Under the pieces are notes generated by a model, which had not been told where the DNA came from, did not search any database, and worked only from the letters and a program-made list of their open reading frames with translations. Source: Pelodera strongyloides (taxonomy: Eukaryota > Nematoda > Chromadorea > Rhabditida > Rhabditidae). From it: a stretch of DNA of 64,000 nt. The translations under genes were made by a program, and so were the position numbers. The DNA lies in assembly GCA_036852015.1 (NCBI GenBank), contig JAANDG010000441.1:60394-124393 (forward strand). Direction: 5' to 3'. This document shows, in pieces, positions 34,472 through 46,030 of this stretch (positions within the stretch are counted from its first letter, which is position 1; each line of letters starts with the position of its first letter).

Positions 34472-37400
34472 CTAATGAAACCTTCCGGGAAGCCGTGATG
34501 GCTCAATCGGTTGTCCGGGGAATATCAATTTATCCTGTACAGTGCCGGGGATGTCTCTTCCAAATATTTTGACGTTGTAGATCAAATGATCATATACATA
34601 CATCATCTCTGGAGTCACATAATGCATGGAGATCAGATAATCACTGCAGCACGCGGGACCCTGAAAGATTTAAAGCGAAATACCGGCCGGATTTTGAAAC
34701 ACATAGAATACATCACCGTTCTGATGCAGCATATGCACATGACCATAAATTAGAACAAAAAATCGAGCAAATCATCATAAATGCACGCTCTTGAAGCGTA
34801 AAACAAATTTAAAAAATTTAAATTTAATAAATATGTAAGAATTTAGTTGTCCACGATGTGTTTCAAAAACCGACCTGTACTTTGCTTTAATACAACTTGC
34901 AGTAAAATTGGAAATTGTTTTCCTAGTGTGGCTGAGTCCGCTGAGTAACAGGCCAAAACTTTTTAAAAACAATATTTTTATTTTTTATTTAAAAAACAAT
35001 ATTTTTTCTGGTTATTATCACTCAGTTATATCTGGTCAAGATAGGAAATTCTAGTGACGTTACCATTTAAATGGATGGGTTCACTAGAAAATCACCCTGT
35101 TTTCAATATTTTTTATGCTCTTTGCTTAAAGGGAGAGGCCCACGGGAATAAAGTTTTCCTCAATTTACTTGCACAGAATGTCCGGAATTTCAGAAATATT
35201 ACTGTGAAAACCGCATTGTTTGAAGCCTGGAACTCACAGAGTTGTTCTCCGGCAAACAGTTCGGCTAGGTACCGTTGTCAAGATCAATTTTCGCGCTTTT
35301 AGGGCATTCCTGTGTTAGAAACGCCTCTTTATAATTGTAGTAATGATCTATATTCGTTTGTACAATATTACGTTAAAAAAAGAATGCAAGCGCACGGATA
35401 TAAACCGTAAAAACTAATTTTTGTGTTGCTGACTACGGTACCTGGTCGAACTGTTTAGCATAGAATATCTCTGCGAGTTCTAGATGCAAATTTATGCGGT
35501 TTTCACAGTAATATTTATGAGATACCAGACATTGTGCGCAAGTAAATTGAAGAAATTCTTTTTCTCGTGGGCCTCTCCCTTTAAGTTTACCTTTGTACAA
35601 TCAAACTAAAGCATAAAAACAAGGTGATTTTTTTTATTGAACCCATCCCTTTAACAATGATTCGAACCGAGATAAAAAAAGCATAGCATACATCTAAGTA
35701 GTTGGTGAAAGTTTACTGTATTGACCAACCTGTGTTATGGGGAATACGGCCTCGTCGACATACCACGGAGTGAGATGACTCTTCGAAAATGGAGCGATTA
35801 TTTGTTCAATTCCAGTCGGAATCATTCTGAAAGTAGAAAAATGTGATAGCCCGAGTCGAGCAATTTGTCATCTGGAACTCGTCGCCTGTGCTCAGGACCT
35901 CTGCGGAACATTTCGTAAGCAAAAGTTGTATTTGAACTCCCTTGCATATAGGTGCACGTATTGAAGCGTAAACGAAATTTTAATAAATTTTGATAGAATT
36001 GTGGTAGCTTTCCTATAAAGTGTGGACTACGGAGTGTGAACCGGCGCACAATCTTTTGTAGAGGTCGGCCGCCGGCAAGCTCAAGGACTGTTGAAAATGA
36101 GATAAAATATGAAATACACGTATTATTTAATCACCTGTGCTTCCCAATATTGTCCCTAACATCGATGGCTCTCACGCCCATATTTTCCACACAACGCGCG
36201 ATTTCGGCGTCTTCGTTCACAGTATTTCCTTGGAAACATCTGTCCTTGTCTGGGATTACTTTCACGAATCTGAAAGTTGGAAAAATGTGAGAATATTGGG
36301 GAGATATTTTGGCTTACTGCTTAAGACATCTAAAACATACAAAAACATCTGAGACATCCACAAACATCTGTGACATCCAAAACATCCAGAGACATCCAAG
36401 ACACCAAGAACGTCCAAACATCCGTGACATGCAACCATATTCCAAAGCGCGGATATTGTTCATTCTTTTTTGTTTATTTAGTTTTTGAAGCTGTTCGGTT
36501 AGTGTCTTGATTTTCAGAAAAACCTGGCCCGTGTTCAACCATTGGTACCTCGTGCAGATGTTGTTACACTGTCATTTAATTAGCGAACTATTGGTGAGAA
36601 AGTGCGCCATTACCTCTAGTTAACCGTTTGGATCGGCTATTGAAGCTATACGATACGCTCAACATATCGCAAGGAAATTGAACGTTCCCGAGTCCCAGGA
36701 TAAACTATCGCTAGCCTATCCGATCATCAAATGTTGCCGTAAAGACCTGAGTCTTACTATTAATATAGTTCATGTCCAAAAAATGACTTCTCTTTTGAGT
36801 CAAGACTGAATGTCAGGGTGTTTTGGATGTCCAGGATGTTTATAGATGTCCGGGATGTTTTCAGATGTTTCTGGATGTCCGAGATGTCACCGGATGTCTT
36901 TGGATGTTTTAGATGTCTTAAGCAGTAAGCCAGATATTTTAGTAAGAGGGGGGCGTGGCGCAATGGCAAGCGCCTTGCTCCAGGCCACCGGTCGTTTCGA
37001 TCCCGACCGGGAACCCCTCCACCCTACCAAAGGTGTAAAAATTGGTAGCTAGGTAAAACTGGCGGAGATAAATCGGCTTCCCGAGAAAATTGGCCTCCGG
37101 GAAGTTTAAAGGCCAGTTCGTTCTGCTTCAGAAATGAACCGGACCCCGGTGCACCGTTTCTGCGGATTCGGTTGATATAACCCGGTACTATTTATCTTTA
37201 TCTTTATCTTTTATTTTAGTAAGATTATGTAGGCATTAATTGAAACAAGCTGGTAGCATCTCCGAGAATGTTTGTCAAAACTGCTGTGGTACGTTATTTT
37301 GCAAAACATCATTGCAGGAGTCCACACCTAAGCAATTTAAAAATTTCGAAATTGTTTCACTGTTCTCTTATGTTCTCTTACAATTAGTTGCTCCCTTGGG

Positions 37401-40317
37401 ATTAACGTAAACTACACTGTTGGCAAACTGATAAATTTGTATAGTCTCATTATCAATAATGAAGTTGCCCTTCTTTGTTGATAAAGAATGTACTGATAAT
37501 AAAAAGTTCAGCCCTTGTAAATTTCAGTATAGTAATCAAGGAAATTAGATTATGGAATCCATGGAAAACATACCTTTTCACAGCTTCTCTGCTCAGAATA
37601 TAGCCAGGCCCGCCCGATGGATATCCATTTTTCAAATATTTTCTGTCGGGAACATAGTTAACCCTCTCCCCGAAGTAGATGGGCTCATCTGGCTATAGAA
37701 ATCGAATGAAGGAACTACAAAACATCTTATTTTCATGGAGCTGGCCCATTAGAGATTATACGAAAAGCAGTACAATGGGTACATATGCCCCTTGGCTTAT
37801 TACTTTTGGCTGGTCGAAACAAGACATTTAAAACGAAATGCCTGCCGGTTTTTGAAACGCATCGTGGACAACTAAATTCTTACGAATTTATGCTAATCCG
37901 CTCGAATTTAGCACGGTTTTTTTAATTCAAATTTATGCTTGCATACGCTGCATAAGATAAGGATGTTGTACTCGATGTGTTTCAAAAACCGACCAGTATT
38001 TCGCTTTAACTCACATTATAATGAGCCAACATATGCATTAGATTCTCCACAACCACATAGGTGTTATCGTCAGCTTTCATGAAGTAATCGTACTCATTCT
38101 AAAATTATTGATTATAGTAGAAATTATTTTTTTTATAAAAAAGGCTAAAGTGCTTTTTTGCTAAAAGAAAGAGATGCCACAACGAACCACATCGATCAAT
38201 ATTTTATTTGTTTTATTTAGGCCCGTTTTTGGCAATTCCAGTTACCGATATTGAAAAAGATGTTGAAGTAAGTAATAAACCGAATTTTAGCAGAAAAAAA
38301 GTAATCATTAAAGCGAAATGCTAGCCTCTTTGGAAAATTTGCATATGATAAGCAAATCCTATGTATCCTATGCTAATTTTGTACGATTGCCGTGAACGAT
38401 CGTACAAAATTAGCATAGGATACATAGGATTTACTTATCATATGCAAATTTTCCAAACGGGCTAGCATTTCGAGGAAACTCACTATCAAATTCGTGGTGC
38501 TGATATGTGTGTATGCCGCGCGAACCTTGTGCCACAACCAGTCACGACCCTCGGAGATGTTGAACACCTTAACAACATGGAATTTAGAACAAAAGCTCTG
38601 ATCCGTACCAAATTGTCGAGAAAGGAAAATAAGGGATGTACCATACATAAAACGGAGTGGCCGTATACTTATGAAACGTGCCGCATTTCTAACTGGGATA
38701 GTGTTATCTTCTGGGATAATTAAGGACTGGGATAGTCAACGAGGTCTTCTGAACTTCTGAGAGCATTCTAATGTGGTACGAATACAGGCATACGACATAG
38801 TAGTCCATAAAAAATCGGCTATGGTCCATACCAAACTATCGAGAAAGAAAAATATGAAGAGATGGACCATACTAAAACACCCTCATTTTTATAGCTATGG
38901 ATTTGTGTTCTGGCTTACGAGCAAGAAATATATGAATAAAAAAAAAACTAATTTGTAAATGCCAAACCAAAGTCGGTAGCTTGTCATCCTCTTGTGTGGT
39001 GACGAACACAGTTTTCGTGCATCTTTTGGCCCAAGTCGCCTAAATTCAGTCAGGGTTTTTTTTTAGTTTCTTATAAGTTTTAGGAAGTTTTCATATTAGC
39101 AAGAGCTCCGAAGGAAACACATAGACGACCTCAATAAGTCTCTGCTGTTCTGCTTTAATCTACATAGTATACAGTATCCCTGGCTCTCTTCATACAGGGG
39201 TACGTCCTACTGTAGTTGAACAAAACCAATTCTACATTACGTACAGTAGGAATGGTGTATAAATAAAGTATTGAATAAATAGATAAATTTAAAATGAATA
39301 AACAAAAAAAAATATGAACAAATTTACAAATGTATGTAATGACTAACCCACACGTGATCTGCTCTTTCTCTATGGAATTGTGGTCCAGTCATAATCCAAC
39401 AGAACAGACGAGCCTAGAAAGAAATCAGATTTGAATATAATATTTAATTTGAGTCTAGTGTGTTTTGCTTGAGTTGATGGTATAGTATAGAGAGTGGCAT
39501 AGAGTTATTGCGCGTCTGTGGCGCGGACTTTCATCAGCATCAGCTAATTGACAAAGTTGCAAAAATCTTATTATATAAAGGTGAAGAGTTTACTTTTTTG
39601 TTTGTATGAACGTTTTTCTACTTTCAGGCGTTTGGTATACAACACCTCAAAATAAGCGCAATCGAATTTTTTTACAGAAACTTGGAAGATACGTTTCAGG
39701 CGGTTCATATAAGTATGCAGTATGGTCATTGACTAAAATTAGCTGAGGATTAGAAATAGAATGACAATGACTATAAATATAGACTATATATGATACCTTT
39801 TTAAAATCACTTTGCAGGGCAGAAGCAGAGGCGGCTGTAGGTGAAAGATTCTCTTGGGGATCTTCCCTCTTTATTGAACTGAAAGTTTTTTCTGCTTATT
39901 CGTGGTCATAAGTCATACGCCATAGACCAAGCTACTGTTATGTCACTACTACTACGGTACAAAGTCGAGTAAAAAAATAAAGAAAATCTAAATAGTAGAA
40001 AAGAGGGCCTTCAGTGAGGTTTTTGAAATTTTCATTCATGTTCATACCGAAGAAAATTCAGTCAAACAAACAAACGATCTTTGAAAAAGATATAATATAC
40101 ATAGCTATCATTATGCACTGGTACTAAGGGAAGCTTAGGACAAATACTTAACTACTACAAACTACAAATACAACTGACTATAAATCATAAACTTCTGCTT
40201 TTATCATGCCACGTTTACCTGAATCCCATTTGTGATTGTGTGTGCGGATGCGATATGAATAACAATAGAAACGATGCCGTGAAAAGAATACACGCAACGC
40301 CGAAGGAGGAATCACTC
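34472..40317 (-). CDS. Core 1 beta-1,3-galactosyltransferase (T-synthase, C1GALT1 family), 5' end incomplete
   Basis: Type II Golgi enzyme adding Gal to GalNAc-Ser/Thr to make core 1 mucin O-glycans. Exons in coding order: 40317-40219 (membrane anchor), gap, 39413-39348, 39039-38968, 38567-38484, 38098-38015, 37692-37574, 36269-36135, 35826-35730, 34660-34472. From 39413 to the stop, all junctions are phase-matched GT-AG. Motifs in order: LFCWIMTGPQ, ATWAKRC, ISEGRDWLWHKVRAAYTHI, DYFMKADDNTYVVVENL (DxD-type metal site), PIYFGERVN, YPSGGPGYILSREAVKR, RCVENMGVRAIDVRDN, and GPACCSDYLISMHYVTPEMM (paired Cys). The anchor exon ends in a different phase from the next known exon, so one stem exon and the start codon are unplaced. 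Introns hold several TTAA elements. Confidence 0.88.
34669..34890. mobile_element. TTAA element, CCGGCCGG type, next to the galactosyltransferase last-exon acceptor
   Basis: TTAA at 34669-34672 and 34887-34890. On the minus strand its end reads CGCTTTAAATCTTTCAG and splices directly into the last exon, 7 bp away. Inner words match the 24.9 kb copy. Confidence 0.8.
35126..35584. mobile_element. TTAA element, AAAGGGAGAGGCCCACG copy in the galactosyltransferase last intron
   Basis: Ends AAAGGGAGAGGCCCACGGG and CTCGTGGGCCTCTCCCTTT flanked by TTAA. The inner word GCACAGAATGTCCGGAATTTC is shared with the 25.8 kb copy. No coding capacity. Confidence 0.85.
36293..36945. repeat. Large foldback with minisatellite arms in the galactosyltransferase
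   Basis: The left arm (36300-36430) repeats ACATCCAAAACATC/ACATCTGAGACATCC-like words; the right arm (36825-36945) is its complement (GATGTCCGGGATGTT etc.). Outer ends GATATTTTGGCTTACTGCTTA and TAAGCAGTAAGCCAGATAT mirror each other. It spans the 1.3 kb intron between exons 37574 and 36269. Non-coding foldback element. Confidence 0.85.
36957..37212 (+). repeat. tRNA-derived SINE with a TTTATC-type tail
   Basis: The head has GTGGCGCAATGGCAAGCGCC (A-box-like) and GGTCGTTTCGATCCCGACC (B-box T arm) at tRNA spacing. A ~170 bp body follows, then a TATTTATCTTTATCTTTATC simple tail. This head-body-tail layout is typical of tRNA-type SINEs. It sits beside the foldback in the same intron. Confidence 0.7.
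37828..38009. mobile_element. TTAA element, CCGGCCGG type, abutting a galactosyltransferase donor
   Basis: TTAA at 37828-37831 and 38006-38009. On the minus strand the exon ends at 38015 with GTGAGTTAAAGCG, so the element's TTAA overlaps position 5 or 6 of the 5' splice site. Confidence 0.8.
38308..38473. mobile_element. TTAA hairpin element in a galactosyltransferase intron, one end lost
   Basis: Same hairpin family as 32925-33095. The left TTAA (38308-38311) is intact; the right end stops at GCTAGCATTTCG and is followed within 5 bp by the donor of the preceding exon (minus strand, 38478-38483). Confidence 0.8.
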
Positions 40318-41951
40318 CTAAATATTGAAATTTGTAAGTTTGTAAGAAAAAAAAGAGAGTTTGTTCATTGGTTATTCTCCATTGATGAATGACTACATAA
40401 ATATTACAAAAGATAGAAACAACGATACTCGCTCGCGGAAAATGCTTAATTTTACATTAATCAATATTTTTGATCATGCATTTTTAGTAGAAGAAATCAC
40501 TAATCGCCAAAGTGTCGTGAAAAAAAGACGGCCAGATGCGCAATCCGAAAATAACTTTGAGTTACATCGTAGAACGTTTCAAAATTCACATACCTCAATA
40601 AGCGCTGTGCACATTTTGTGACACATGATGGATGTAAATTACGTTATTTTCCCTAAGTCGATTCCTTTAAAAATAGTTCATCAAATAAGTGAGGCCTACC
40701 TCGGTCTCCGATACGCTATCAGAAGTCCTGACAGGAACGAAATGACAGCAAAGAAATGTGTGAATAACATTAAATCTGGAAATGTATATACTGTAGCAAA
40801 GGGATAGGTTCACCTCGACTTTTTTATAATCTACTATCAATAGAAATACTAGCAATGGAATTTTGCAATTTGAGGTGAACCTATCCCTTTAATATCAAAT
40901 TACAACTTCAAGTTATAGCACTCGTGTAGAGAATGAGAGTTTTCAGAAATTAAGAACATTGTAGACGAAGAAACGATGTAAATCACGCCAGGAACAGAAA
41001 CAGACCGGGATTCGATCGGTCTAGTAGATATTGCGAGATGAGCGAGATTGCTACTAGTTCCGTACTAGTTACAAGTGTAACGGACAGTCTGCTCCAATGC
41101 ATAATGAACGATCTCGTGTTCGGTCACACAAACAGAGGTGTCGCGAGTGTGCGGCACACCCGCTCTGGGCATTTCAGAGGCAACAGGAGCATAGGAAAAC
41201 GTTGTTCGCGTTGTTCCAAATGTTGTTCGCGCACATCTGGCACACACCTGGCGCACTCGCGAACAAGCAGTGGTTCGCCAGTAATAAGTTTTTTTTTAAT
41301 AAGTGGGTGTTAACAAGGAAGAGGTGTACACAAAAAATACTTTCAACTAAGTAGATCAAAAGCAGAGTGTTTTTTTTTAGTCAGTCAGCACTCAGCACCT
41401 CTACTTTTGACCTCGTTTCCGCGATCAGATAAAAGCTCATTTTCTTTTGATTGTTTCAACACTGTGGATTTTTTCTTGAAACATTCCAGCCGAAGGAAAA
41501 GTTTCCAATATGTAAGATTGATGGAATTTTGTTACATTGTTGGTTGCCGTAAAAAAACTAATTCGCTGGTTATAGCCAGACATAGCCTTTTCTGAACTGT
41601 GATTTTTTTGGCTGCAATCTCAGCCACTAAAAAAGTTGCCTCGCAAACGCCAACGCATCCTTTGCCGAGGCGGCGTTTCGCAGGCAAAAGCTCGGAATTT
41701 TCGATACAAAAGAATATGACCGTGCTCGAAACTAATTGCTACACGATTAGTTATTATATTCCCGCCAAAGCTCTGAAACACATACATACATACAAAAAGT
41801 TTAGCTATAGAATTATCGGGTTGCGTTGTAAATTGCAGTGTTCGAATGGTCTAAATTAGCAATAACAAGTACAGTATTTTTAGGAGAATATTGTTTTGAC
41901 GCAAAACTCGACGTATAATCCGTCGAGAAAGAGAGTAAGAGAAAGAGAGTA

Positions 41952-41982
<31 letters not shown>

Positions 41983-43559
41983 GAATAATAAATAGCTTCG
42001 GACTGTCGCCCAAAACATACGCCATTGTGTGACATGTGAACAAATATGGTTTATGTTAGAAATAGATCAATGTTTGCCGTATTTTATTATTCAAATACGA
42101 CTCTAGTACGAATCTAAAAGCGTTGTGCTGAAAAAAAATTGGAAGGAAAATTAGTTCTTTGTGTATTGCAGTTCAAACGTAAATACCGACCGGTTTCTAA
42201 AACGACATCTGAATTCGTACGTATTTATGCTAATTTGCTCGAATTTAGCTCGATTTTTTATTCTAGTTTTTGGTCATTTGCATAAGCTGCATAAGAATGC
42301 TGGTGTACGCGATGCGTTTCAAAAACCGGCCAGTATTTCGCCTAGAAGGGAAGTACCGGCCGGTTTTTCGGTGCTGTACCCATAACCGAAGTGCCGAGCT
42401 ACCAGATACGGAAAATTGTGGAGAAACCGTCTCAGAAAGGCCATGATTGGTAAGTGGTACTGTAGACGGTCACTTCGGTTTCTAATTTAAAAAAAAGAAG
42501 GTTCTCGCCATTTTTCTAAAGCCACGTCCTATATCGCAACTGGTGAAGCAATTTTGTACATTATCTCTTTCAATTTGGGTGACAAATAATAAACGGTGCG
42601 AGGGTGGTGTAATATTTTTTATTATTCCACCGTTTTAAGTGTCGGCGAGGTAAGGTGTACCAACGAAGACTTCTTGAGGTATACGTATTTGACGTCTCAA
42701 GTAATATATAACAAAAGCAGGCAGGGAGCGGTCGAGCTGCAAATTATACGCTGCGTCTTTTTATAAGAGAAATCTAGTTCTAAAAAGCTATGACCACCTA
42801 TTTTCTCTTCAGTTGCAAGGGCCACTAGTTCCCAGTAATTTTGCCCCATTTTATTACAGGCAGGTGCAAAGTTCTTACATAAATTCGGGCCCTAGCCCGA
42901 AGACGTCGAGCAATTTATCATTCATCTGGAACTCGTCGCCTACTGCTGAGGACCTCTGCGGAATATGTCGTAAGCAAACATTGAATCTGTGAATAAAGGT
43001 GCACGCTCTTGAAGTCTTGAAGCGTAAAAGAATTTATTTATTTATAAATGCTTGCCAAAATTATATGTGTGATGCCCTACTCTATTTGTGCTAACCTTGG
43101 CAGATTGCTTTGAAATTGTTGACTAAATAAATGTTCACTTTTATGCCAAATGGGTGTTAAGGTAAGACGGTTTACAGCTTTTAGCGTGAACATAAATAAT
43201 GAAGGGCTAGAACCTAAATTATGTAACCTAATCAACCACCACCATATAATCTCAAAGCAAAAGCTATAAAAATAAAATTATGGCGCACAACAAAGAAAGC
43301 TATCAATAATATCAAAAATTGAAAATGTGGTTTTCTATTCAGAATGCACTTTTATTTTCGGCACGTCTAGCAAACAAGGAATTTCTTATCGTATTGCTAC
43401 AGCCCTACACCCAACTGATATGAGCCATGATTTAATCAAAGCGTGGGTTTGTAGAGTTCGAATTGTTCAAATACGGAAATGAGGTCTAATTTGTGCAAAA
43501 GGATAGTGAAAGATCGGTTTTGTTTATTTGCACGGGAATTTAATTAAAATATATGAGTG

Positions 43560-44660
43560 ATTATTATTGAACCAGTCGGCTTCCGCCGCCTGAGGCGTCT
43601 TTCCAATATTCGCTGATGGTCGCTATGTTTCACTGGGCTATATCTATAAGTAGAAGCAACTCTTTCTGGCAAGAATAGTTTCCTGGGGATAGGTTTGCCC
43701 ATTTTAGGACGTTGACTATATTCCTCCTAAATTGTCTGCAACTTGCTGGACTCTATAATATCGAAAAAATTCCAAATCCTAAAAAAGGAATAAGCGCGTT
43801 GCTGATACGCAGTAATAGTTCGCTGGGCTATATAAGTTAGAAGCAAACATTTACACAAAGGAAGTGGTTTCAGTTTTGTTATTTTTCCTTTTGAAACCTA
43901 CACTGACATCAAACACGGGGATAGAATTTAGTTTCGGTTGACTGTATACCTCCTAAATTGTGTGCTACTTGCTCTACTCTAGGATATCGAAAAAATTGCC
44001 AAAGCCTAAAAGCAGCTTATTAATATCGCGTGGCTGATACGCCGCAATGTTTCGCTAGGCTATATAAGTTAGGAGGAAACATTTCTATGCAAAGAGCCTC
44101 CTGTCTCTCACTTTTCCTTTTGAAACCCATGGGTGAGAACTTATTAGTTTCTGTTGACTATATTCCTCCTAAATTTGCTGGACTCTGTAGTAATATCGAA
44201 AAAATTCCAAATCATAAAAAAAGGAAGCAGTGCCTGGCTGATACGTCGAAATGTTTCGCTGGGCTATATAAGTTAGAAGCAAACATTCACAAAAGAAATG
44301 GTTTCAGTTTTGTTATTTTTCCTTTTGGAACCTACACCGATAACAAACACGGGGAGAGAACTTATTAGTTTCTGTTGACTGTTTTCCTCCTAAATTGCCT
44401 GCAACTTGCTCTACTCTAGGACATCGAAAAAATTGCCAAAGCCTAAAAGCAGCTTAATATCGCGTGGCTGATACGCCGCAATGTTTCGCTGGGCTATATA
44501 AGTTAGGAGGAAACACTCCTATGCAGTCTACAGTCTTCATTTTTCTTTTTGAAACCCATACCAATATTAAACACGGGTTAGAACTTAGATTTCTGTTGAC
44601 TAATATTTATCCTAAATTGTCTGCAACTTGCTGGACTCTATAAAGCAGAAAAATCCCAAA
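43560..44660. repeat. Alternating (dimeric) tandem repeat, ~220 bp monomers
   Basis: The word CGCTGGGCTATATAAGTTAG or a close variant recurs at about 43634, 43812, 44051, 44257 and 44486. Copies alternate between GAAGCAAACATT and GAGGAAACAT downstream variants, so like copies are about 435-445 bp apart. TATTCCTCCTAAATTG and CGAAAAAATTCCAAA words recur in the same order. No coding sense. Confidence 0.8.
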
Positions 44661-45712
44661 TCCTAAAAAAATTCTCACAGATGTTTTCCTTAACTGTATT
44701 AAACTAAAGAATGTCGTAGAACGTTACAGGTGATACCGTGTATTATCCATAATATAGCAAAGACTACGCGAAATTAAGAAATTCTGTTGAATGTTCTTTC
44801 GTTCGACCGAAACATCGCTCATGATTGGACGCTCGTTTCATGGGAAATAAGGGAAATGTGCAGAGAATTACTCAATGCTTTGTTGCAACATATGTCGACT
44901 AAATCTTTGTAAAATGAGTAAATGAAAAATTAGACTCATAAAAAGTTGTCAAGGATTGTGATTTGGTAGTTCTTTGAGTTGTGAGTGTTCGTTGTTTCCT
45001 AAAATGAGCTGCGCGCCACCGCGCCCGAACGATACACCACACACATTCCGTATATGCAGCCTTTTTTGGACTATTGTGAGGGGGGCGCTCGGGATGTGAG
45101 ATGGCTCAGTGCATGGGAACATGAACTACTGAACCAATCCTACTTCCTGAGCGTAACGCACATCATCCAAACATACAATCAATCAAACAAACAAACAAAC
45201 AAACAAACAAACAAAGCTCCCAACTTTATATAATAAGATTATTATCACAAACTTAGCTTTGGGAGAGGTAGATACCAATTTTAGAAATTAATGAAACAAC
45301 ATATCTTTCAATTAGTGAATATTCACTGTACAGGAAAATATGTTGAATTTGCTAAAATACAGGAAAAATAAGCGCAAGGCTCGCCGTTTTTGTATTGGAG
45401 CCGATGAAAGGGAATTTGCACGAGCCAACAGCGGCAGGTGGCCAAATATGGAAACGAAACACGCATAAATAGTCAATTTTTTTGGTGGAAAGTACATACC
45501 ATGTGGTGCAGGATACGTACAATGTGGGGACAAAAAGAAGTGGCTAGTCCATTCACTCTATAAAAGACTTTTGCAAAGATAAAACACAAAAGAGTAGTTT
45601 CAAAAGAATACGAAAGAAATAAGTCCGTAGATCGTAGATGTAGAGGTAAACGCTCTAGTATGAATAGCTATACAGTAAATATTGACTGTGATCGAAAGAT
45701 TGGGGTATTGGA

Positions 45713-45786
45713 CCTGCGGGAATCGAACCCAGCGTCTTTGGCTTACTGGTCCACTACGTTATTAACCAATACGCTAACGCGACCCA
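45713..45786 (-). repeat. tRNA-like relic (minus strand)
   Basis: The minus strand has GTATTGGTTAATAACG-type D-arm words and a GGGTTCGATTCCCG T arm, but the acceptor strands do not pair and the T stem has a mismatch. Most likely a SINE fragment or dead tRNA copy. Confidence 0.5.
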
Positions 45787-46030
45787 CCACCAAATGTTTC
45801 AATCACATACCCGTTTTTAAAACCTTACCTTTAGCTATACTGTAGCCCATAAGATAGCACGAGCTGTGCCGCTATAATCTATAATATTGTACGTGAGCAC
45901 AGTACCAATTGGCAACAGCCCAAAACGCGTGTATACCTGGAATTGGAACTGAGGTAGAAGAACAACGAATATCGAATTATGATTTTATTTTAGTCTTATT
46001 ATAACTACGGTATAGTCTTCAATCTTCCAG

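Larger units (their letters stand above)
40318..46030. other. Repeat-rich intergenic region
   Basis: No gene supported. Contents seen: a small hairpin with AAAGGGATAGGTTCACCTC ends (40798-40892, TTAA on the right), an inverted repeat around GTTCGCGAGTG (41146-41275), a GA-rich microsatellite (41920-41985), a decayed CCGGCCGG element (42166-42345), an inverted GTGACCGTCTACAG/CGAAGTG block (42380-42480), the alternating satellite (43560-44660), a repeat ending TTTATATAATAAG with an AAAC run (45148-45240) and a tRNA-like relic (45713-45786). An upstream exon of the galactosyltransferase may lie at the left edge. Confidence 0.6.

Noticed and set aside
35735..35755. GAGGCCGTATTC in a galactosyltransferase exon, identical to a mobile-element terminus
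   Set aside because: The exon keeps frame, phase and a family-like WYVDEAVFP reading through it, and no partner terminus lies nearby; treated as coincidence.
35822..36049. Minus-strand open frame near the galactosyltransferase (FRRGPEHRRR...)
   Set aside because: The same DNA recurs at about 17085-17145 and 42900-42975, so it is a dispersed repeat lying in the intron.
38505..38958. Plus-strand open frames with repeated YQTKLSRK-like peptides
   Set aside because: The first is antisense to a galactosyltransferase exon, and the rest is a local partial duplication (38590-38640 and 38815-38870) without coding support.
43560..44660. CRISPR-like array
   Set aside because: Repeats are long (~220 bp), diverged and contiguous without unique spacers, and the genome is eukaryotic.
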